Shown one piece after another: positions 57,960 through 64,000 of a stretch of DNA of 64,000 bases. This DNA is from Sequoia sempervirens (Eukaryota > Streptophyta > Pinopsida > Cupressales > Cupressaceae). Within the stretch, counting starts at the first letter, position 1. The number at the start of each line of letters is the position of its first letter. The translations under genes were made by a program, and so were the position numbers. The DNA lies in contig VDFB02047230.1 of the NCBI GenBank assembly GCA_007258455.2, positions 154,057,797 through 154,121,796 on the forward strand, given 5' to 3'. The notes below the pieces were generated by a model. It saw only the letters and a list, made by a program, of their open reading frames with translations, was not told the DNA's origin and searched no databases.

Positions 57960-58560
57960 TGGGTATAGAAACAACATTGTGACATCATAGAATCAAGCAT
58001 ATGAGTGAGAAAGGTATGAAAATTCTTCACTCTAAGAAGTTATTTCCAAGTTAGAAACATATTAACATGGATTTATGTGAAATTTATGTTTATGGAAATC
58101 AAAATATAGTGGGATTTCTCAAAGATGGGAAATGAAAGAAGGGTGAGAAATTGGAGCTAGTGCAAACATATGTATGGGGACCAACTCACGTATCTTCTCT
58201 TGGTGGATCTCATTATTATGTCACTTTTTATAGATGATGCAACTAGTAAAACATGGGTGTATTTCCTAAAACATAAATTAGATGTATTTGAAACATTTAA
58301 AAAATGGAGAATTTTGGTTGAGAATGAGACAATGAAAAAGTAAAAGTGTTTCAGGTCTGATAATGGAGGCAAGTGTTGCAATAGAGAATTTGAAGATTAT
58401 TATTCATATAATTGAATTCATAGGCATAAAATAGTTCTAAGAACTCCACAAGAAAATGGTGTGGATGAGAGAATGAACAAAATGATAATGGAGTGTGCAA
58501 GAAACATGAGATTGCATGTTGGGCTTTCTTTACATTTAAGGGTATAGGTCAAGTACATAT
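57960..58560 (+). pseudogene. Copia pre-integrase and integrase core remnant
   Basis: HMSEKGMKILHSKKL (about 57995-58040) is the GAG-pre-integrase motif (HMSE.G...L). It is followed by ELVQTYVWGPTHVSSLGGSH, TWVYFLKHKLDVFETFKKW, FRSDNGGKCCNREFEDYY and RTPQENGVDERMN. The second catalytic Asp (SDNGG) and the Glu block (PQENGV.ER.N) remain. The first catalytic Asp region is frame-shifted, and several stops occur. Confidence 0.8.
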
Positions 58561-59092
58561 AAGTGTTTATTTAATTAACAGAGGGCCTTCAATTTCTTTG
58601 GGTTGTGGTATTCCAAAGGAGGAATGGACAAGCAAGAAGGTGATTTATTCTTTTCTAAAAACCTTTAGCTATGAATCTTTTGTACATGTTGATATTGAGA
58701 ATAGGACAAAGAAGATAAATCTAAAAATGTACCTTTGTTGGATATGGAATATATGACTTTGGTTATAGGTTATGGGATTTTGAAAATCAGAAAGTTATTA
58801 GAAGTAAAGAAGTTATACTCAATGAGAAGGTTTTGTATAAAGATCAACCGTAGGAAAATAATCATAAACAAGAAAAAAGAGAATATGTTGTGTTTGATGA
58901 TATTGTAGAGAATAAGATTCCATTAGTACCTAATTCTCAACAACAAGAAGAAATGCCACAAACTCCTATACATGTAAGACACTCTACAAGGATAATTAGA
59001 CCTCTAAAAATATTTTCTCTTTCATTATATTCTATTTTAATAATTGATGTTGGTGAGTCAAAAGGCTATGAGGAAGCTATGCAAGTGGATGC

Positions 59093-60436
59093 CTGTAAGA
59101 ACCCCTATTCTCCCAATATAAAACTTTGCACTTTTGATCTGATTTATTTGAAAATTTGTAGGGTTTCTATATTTTTTGTATTTTTGATATAGATGCAAAT
59201 AAAATAAATGCAAGAGAAATCTACAAATTCTGAAGCAAAATGCTTATTATTTGTAAAATACATAAATTATGCATTTAGATTTTGAAACTATATTGATAGC
59301 ACAAAGTTCTTTTCATGCATTACATACCTGGAATGAAAGAATGAATTTATTTGAAAATTTGGAAATGATAACAATAGCAGGTATAATCCCTTGGAGATTG
59401 TTTTTTAGCCTTTAAGCATTTCTCCACCCAAATAATGATGGCACTTTATTCTAACCTCCCAGTCGCCCCAAACACAAGCAAAACCAACACATAAACTAGA
59501 CGTTTTGGCCTAGAGAGAAGACGCCTCCAAGATGGGATTGTATGACCTACAATAGTTGACAAGTATAGCCTGTAGTAGCAAGGTATACGGCCTAACAAAG
59601 GTAGAATATGTTGATTCCAAACTGCAATGATTGTAATATTCTTTGTAAGTGTTTCTTCTTCAATCCCTTCACAAACTTCTCCAACTTGGCACAATGTTGA
59701 CTCCTGGATGAAGCCAATCACATAGGCAATCTTCAACTGGTATTCCACAACCTCAGAATGCACAAAATTCAAAGTAGTTGCACTTTCCAAAGCAATCAAT
59801 GGTTTAAACCCTTGTTTCTCACAACTCCGAAGCAATAGCTAATAAATGAAAAGTGTAGAATGAATAAAAATGAAGCTTCAACACTCTTTTATGCTACCCT
59901 CTAAAAAAAGCATGATTTCCAAGAAGAATTTGCTCATTAAAAACATTTAATATTAAATTCACTTTGAAGATGTTTTTAAAATCTTATTCCTAAGCGCTCC
60001 ACCCAAGGTACATATTATTTGACTTTATAATATTAAAGTGGCCCATTGTCATAAGTCAATTAAATTATTAATGTGTACTTTTAATAATTAAATATTATTA
60101 AAGTCTTAAATTTAGTAATATTTAAAAATAACATAGCTCCCTCATAGCACCTCAATTTCTGATTCTGTCTACTCTAGGAGATCAATGAATAAGTTAACTA
60201 CACTACCAAGTGCCCAACCAGAAATAGTAACATTAAGCCCTGTTGACTGATGACTTACTAAAAATAGTATGTGAAACTGAGTCCCAAAACCACTTCTAAC
60301 GACAAAACCACAATATCACCTGATTCTAGAGAAATAATACCACATTAATGACTCTCTAAACAACTCCATGATGATGATAGTCTATTAATAGGCTAACCCA
60401 AGAGAAATTAATTGAAGCTAAGAAGGGGACATTACA
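59093..60436 (-). repeat. LTR of a Gypsy chromovirus
   Basis: On the minus strand it starts TGTAATGTCCCC (60436), directly after a polypurine tract and pol tail, and probably ends GGGGTTCTTACA (59093), giving 1344 bp with TG..CA ends. The left end coincides with the break in the plus-strand Copia, which supports the boundary. The first 12 bases equal those of element A. The 129-codon minus frame at 59446-59835 lies inside the LTR and has no known match; I treat it as a chance frame. Confidence 0.62.
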
Positions 60437-60717
60437 GTCTGCCCTCCCTGAAATTTCTTTTCCTCAAGTAATCTCAACTCAGGATGTTGCAAAATGTCCT
60501 CCCCCTCCCAGGTAGCATCCTCCACCGATAAATCCTTCCATTTGATTAAGTATTCCCTATTGACCCTCTTCTGCAAGTGACACTCTCTGAAATCATTGAT
60601 GGCCTCAAGTGCTAATATTAATTTCCCCTCATCATCTAGGGGTGGTAAAGTTGTGGAGGGAACAATGTGATGCCCTAACGCTTTCTTGAGGTGTGATACA
60701 TGGAATACATTATATTG
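60437..60717 (-). pseudogene. Chromovirus pol tail with chromodomain (fragment)
   Basis: The minus strand translates without a stop to NVFHVSHLKKALGHHIV, PLDDEGKLILALEAINDFRE, NREYLIKWKDLSVEDATWEG, EDILQHPELRLLEEKKFQGG and QTVMS. NVFHVSHLKK marks the integrase end. YLIKWK.L....ATWE is the chromodomain that in chromoviruses targets integration to heterochromatin. The frame runs on through the polypurine tract into the LTR. Everything upstream in the element is missing: at 60720 the sequence switches to a Copia element. Confidence 0.9.
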
Positions 60718-60721
60718 CTAT

Positions 60722-61140
60722 CCCCCCTTGATGTTCACCTCTAACATACCAAGCATTTTTCACAATTTCACTAAAGAATTTGGCTCCACTCATACTCTTA
60801 GTAAATACATCAACTATTTTTTCTTCACTTGGACAATATTGTAGATTGACAATATTTGCTTGAACAAGATCTCATATGTAGTGAACATCAAGCTCAATAT
60901 GTTTTGCCTTACCATGAAAAATTGGATTGTTGGCAACTTGTATTATAGTTTTATTGTCACAATACAAATTAGTAGTAGAACTTTGGGAAAAACCAAGCTC
61001 AAATAGAAGATTTTGAATCCAAAATGCTTCCTTTCCTGCTTCTTTTGTTGCTCTATATTCTGCTTCACATGAAGAAAATGTTGTAGTTGTTTTCTTTTTG
61101 TTGCTCCATGTAATATGGCTTGATCCAAGCTAAAAAACAT
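60722..61140 (-). pseudogene. Copia RNase H remnant
   Basis: Frames read SSHITWSNKK-like sequence, then SSCEAEYRATKEAGKEAFWI, NLYCDNKTIIQVANNPIFHG, AKHIELDVHYI and EEKIVDVFTKSMSGAKF. These match the plant Copia RNase H pattern (CEAEY.A......W.......CDN.......NP..H.R.KHI....H.I......D..TK). The catalytic Glu and Asp positions are kept, but stop codons interrupt the frame. Confidence 0.82.
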
Positions 61141-61306
61141 AACTACCTGTAGATTTTATATCATCTATATCACCTCCCTAATATGAATCTATAAATCCAA
61201 CCAAAGAAATTTAGGACTTGTGGCCATAGTGGATGCCATAGTGTAGTGTTCCACGAACATACCACAATATCCTTTTTGCAACCAACCAATGACTCTCTTT
61301 AGTTTC

Positions 61307-62286
61307 CTACATAAATCTCAATACTTGATTAACTACAAAACAAATGTCTAGTCTAGAATGAGTTAGATAAACCAAGTTGCCCACAAGTTGCCTGTATAAA
61401 GTAGCCTCAACCTTCTTGGAAGTACATTCTTTAGTAAGCTTGATTCTAAACTGAAAGGGAGTAGAAGCTAGATTACATTCTAGCATGTTAAACTTTTCTA
61501 AAATATCCAAAGCATATTTTGATTGGCAGAGGAATAGTCCATCATGTAGTCTGCAAACTTTTAAACCAAGAAAATAGTTTAATTCTCCCAAATCACTCAT
61601 ATGAAATACCCTTTTAAGTTTTTATTTTAAATCATTGATTATCCTAATATTTGGTCCAACAATGAGTAAATCATCTACATATACTGCAACGTGAATAATC
61701 TCATCTTAGAATTTTTTCACATAAAGATTTTGATCAAATCTACACTTTTTAAAACCATGAAGTTGAAAGTATCTATGTATCTTTTCATTCCATTCCCTTT
61801 GTGCTTGTTTTAGATCTTAAAGTGATTTCTTTAATCTACAAACAAGGTGAGGATGTCGTTCATCTACAAAACCAGGTGGTTGATTCATGTATATTTATTC
61901 AACTAAATCTCCATTTAAGAAATCACTTTTAACATCCATTTCATGAACATGACATCCAAGACTATTAACCAAAGAAATAATAATTCTAACTGTGTTCATT
62001 TTAATGACAAGAGAAAATGTTTCTTCATAATAAACAACTTCCTTTTGATTGAATCCCTTAGCAACCAATATAGCTTTGTATTTTTCTATAGCTCCATCAG
62101 ATTTGAATTTTTTTTGTAAACCCATTTGCAACCAATAACACTCTTACCTTTGGGAAAGGGCACAAGTTCCCAAGTTTTATTCTTCACTAATGCATCATAT
62201 TCCTCTTTCATGGCTTGCTCCCATTCTTTCTTCCCTCTAGATTGTTCATAAGAGATTGGGTCATTTATTTGTAAGACTTTTTCCAT
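61307..62286 (-). pseudogene. Copia reverse transcriptase remnant
   Basis: Blocks in order: EWEQAMKEEYDALVKNKTWE with VIGCKWVYKKN, then EKYKAILVAKGFNQKEVVYY, DVKSDFLNGDLVE, AVYVDDLLIV (YVDD at 61681-61670), SDLGELNYFLGLKV and LVGNLVYLTHSRLDICFVVN. The catalytic YVDD is intact. A stop replaces Tyr in LKKSLYGLKQ, and at least two frame shifts break the gene. Confidence 0.87.
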
Positions 62287-62930
62287 GAGGGCATCGACAT
62301 TCCTTGGAGATTTGGGATTTGTCTACATATATCTTCAATACGCTTTGTCTTCTGTCTAACTGGAAGTTCTTCTTCATCGCAACTATTAGTTATGTCATCT
62401 TCAATAGTATTAGTGCTCTTATTATCTTCATTAATAGATTTTCCATTTCTTTGTAAAATATCTAAAATGTGGAAATCATTTGTGGCTGTAAGCTGTGAAT
62501 GTTCATCAAACTTTACAACTCTATAAGCCTTTGATACTTCACTATAGCCCATAAGCAAACACTTATTACTTTTGTGTTCTAGATTTTTCCTATTTTCTTC
62601 TAGGATGTGAGCCCAAGAAATACACCGAAATACCTTAAAATACTCTCTCTTAGGCTTTCTTCCACTCCATGCATCTTCATGAATGACATTTGTGAGGGCT
62701 TTGGTAGGGATTCTATTCACAATATGTGTAGTACAAGAAATAGCCAATCCCCAATATTTATTATGCAAACTTTTAAAATGCAACCTACAACATTCCATTT
62801 CTAAAAGAGTCCTATTCATCAGTTCAACTACATTTTGTTGAGGGGTATGTGACACTGTTCTTTGTACCTTAATACCATGTTTTTCACAAAAAGAGTCAAA
62901 TGCATAATTTTAGTATTCACCCCCATTATA
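62265..62930 (-). pseudogene. Copia integrase remnant (C-terminal half)
   Basis: The frame starts SHTPQQNVVELMNRTLLEME and continues with NKYWGLAISCTTHIVNRIPT, EDAWSGRKP, HILEENRKNLEHKSNKCLLM and GYSEVSKAYRVVKFDEH. The Glu of the catalytic triad is present in VVELMN. Upstream of 62855 a frame break separates it from the catalytic-Asp part. Confidence 0.85.
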
Positions 62931-63235
62931 TGTTCGTAGGAATTTAATTCTTTTTCCACTTTGGTTTTCAACAAATGCCTTAAACCTTTGAAATACCTCA
63001 AATACTTAACTTTTCATTTCAAGAAAATAAACCCATACTCATCTACTATAGTCATCAATAAAAGTGAGAAGGTACCTAGCACCTGAGGTGGAAGGATATT
63101 CCAGTTCACATAAATCAATATCAATGAGTTGTAGTGGATGACTTTCTCTCCATTCTTTTCCTGAATCAAAAGGATCTCGATGGTATTTACTTAACACACA
63201 TCCTTCACATACACCTTAAAATGTTGAAATCTTTG

Positions 63236-64000
63236 TTAATCCTCTAACCATATTCTTTCTAACCATGTCTTGTAATTTTCTATAATTTGTATGTCCAAGT
63301 CTAGCATGCCACAATTTTGACATATAATCACTTTGAGCAACAAAAGCATGGGAGAGTGTATATTCATCATCAAAAAATCCAACAAATTTAAAGAGACTTT
63401 CTTTATGGTCAATTCTACCAATAGTAATAACATTTTTTGGGTCTTTTCTATCTCTTACAATAACTTGATCAAAAATAACAACAAACTCATATCCAACTTG
63501 AGAAATTTAATATACTAAAATAAGATTCACCCCCAATCCTTCAACTAGTAAAACATTTTTCAAAGTTCCATTTGTTACACTGACATTCCCAGTTCGTAGA
63601 ACTGATAGTTTTATTTTATTTCCAATAGTGATTTCTTGATCTGAATTCTTTCCTTCATGAAAATCAATAAATAAAGTTTTATCTCCAATCATGTGAAAAG
63701 ATGCTCCTGAATCTAAAATCCATTCTTTATTAGAATCTGAAGCAAAGTATCATCCCTTTACTCTAGATGTATTTTCGGGTTCAGAAGTTACCTCTACATT
63801 TGCTTTTACTTGCCTATAGATGGCTACAAAACTTTGTTTATCTATCTTTCCTTCCTTAAACCGTTCTTGCTTAGGCTTGTATTATTGTCTTTCATTGTTT
63901 CTCTTCTTCAAATATAATTTTTCCATATGATTTTCACCTCCAAAATACATACAAATAATGGGTTTTCTTTCCAACTACTTTACTACACCTTCATTTCTAG
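63236..64000 (-). pseudogene. Copia zinc knuckle, protease and pre-integrase remnant
   Basis: Near 63955-63905 CMYFGGENHMEKLYLKKRNN is a CCHC knuckle in which the second and fourth Cys are replaced by Phe and Tyr. Protease follows: ILDSGASFHMIGDKTLF (63715-63665) with the catalytic DSG intact, then NVLLVEGLGVNLILV. Pre-integrase peptides lie near 63330-63240. The gag core lies beyond the window. Confidence 0.82.

Larger units (their letters stand above)
56062..59092 (+). mobile_element. Copia retrotransposon, plus strand, 3' part missing
   Basis: The probable LTR runs from TGTTAATATTTTGGCAGC (56062) to about 56555. It is followed by a primer-binding-like TGGGATCAGAGC (56560-56571). Gag, zinc-knuckle, integrase and the very start of RT follow in Copia order. 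Sequence homology stops at 59092 within the RT start (SYEEAMQ-like GYEEAMQVDA), exactly where the TGTAAGAACCCC end of a Gypsy LTR begins. All genes carry stops. Confidence 0.75.
60721..64000 (-). mobile_element. Copia retrotransposon, minus strand, truncated at both ends
   Basis: From the window edge downwards come a degenerate zinc knuckle, protease, pre-integrase, integrase, RT and RNase H in Copia order. The pol end (LGMLEVNIKGG-like, 60760-60722) and its purine tract CAAGGGGGGA are followed by Gypsy sequence where the 3' LTR should be. The gag and 5' LTR lie outside the window. Stops and frame shifts are moderate, and long protein blocks are readable. Confidence 0.85.

Noticed and set aside
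59446..59835. 129-codon minus-strand frame
   Set aside because: It lies within the inferred chromovirus LTR and has no recognisable domain; kept only as a remark.

Overview
The window looks like nuclear DNA from a seed plant, most likely a conifer. The DNA is AT-rich, a TIR-NBS-LRR gene has the FINHRG-type TIR start I associate with conifers, introns have GT..AG borders, and most of the sequence is LTR retrotransposon at different stages of decay. All coordinates and translations were worked out by eye, and the organism is an inference.

Layout. 1-3355: mostly featureless, with a broken PPR-repeat gene on the minus strand (about 2520-3000). 3356-6358: a small minus-strand LTR element whose decayed coding region includes a clear G-patch motif. 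6360-9440: intergenic, with a second copy of the TNL upstream sequence (about 6598-6870 against 9087-9390) and a near-perfect long hairpin (7161-7336). 9443-13061: an apparently intact five-exon TNL resistance gene (1029 aa predicted), the only convincing host gene. 14.1-22.3 kb: an old minus-strand Ty3/Gypsy element with gag, protease, RT, RNase H and integrase remnants. 23.8-27.1 kb: degenerate minisatellites.

The centre (about 26.6-44.5 kb) is a three-level nest. Element C is split by element B (27828-44350, 5-bp target duplication GGATG). B is split by element A (33656-41668, target duplication CTCCA). A has two 1989-bp LTRs, an initiator-Met-type primer binding site and a polypurine tract. 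Between them lies a single open frame of 1306 codons with no recognisable gag, protease, RT or integrase. This is the best candidate for an undescribed system: a non-autonomous LTR element carrying its own large unknown protein.

The right part holds a LINE fragment that runs into a 700-bp pyrimidine microsatellite with large inverted repeats (45.5-47.4 kb), an array of palindromic GGATCC units (49.14-49.44 kb) upstream of a low-complexity coding region, a 100-N gap, and a 1.1-kb telomere-like TTAGGG array followed by short CCCTAA tracts in the opposite orientation. It ends with broken Copia elements on both strands (56.06-59.09 kb plus; 60.72-64.0 kb minus), with a Gypsy chromovirus tail and LTR (59.09-60.72 kb) between them.

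The TNL would act in pathogen recognition and cell-death signalling. Everything else is selfish DNA whose parts supplied, or still could supply, mobilisation functions to each other. A, in particular, has the LTR start and polypurine-tract region of the chromovirus seen at 60.4 kb.
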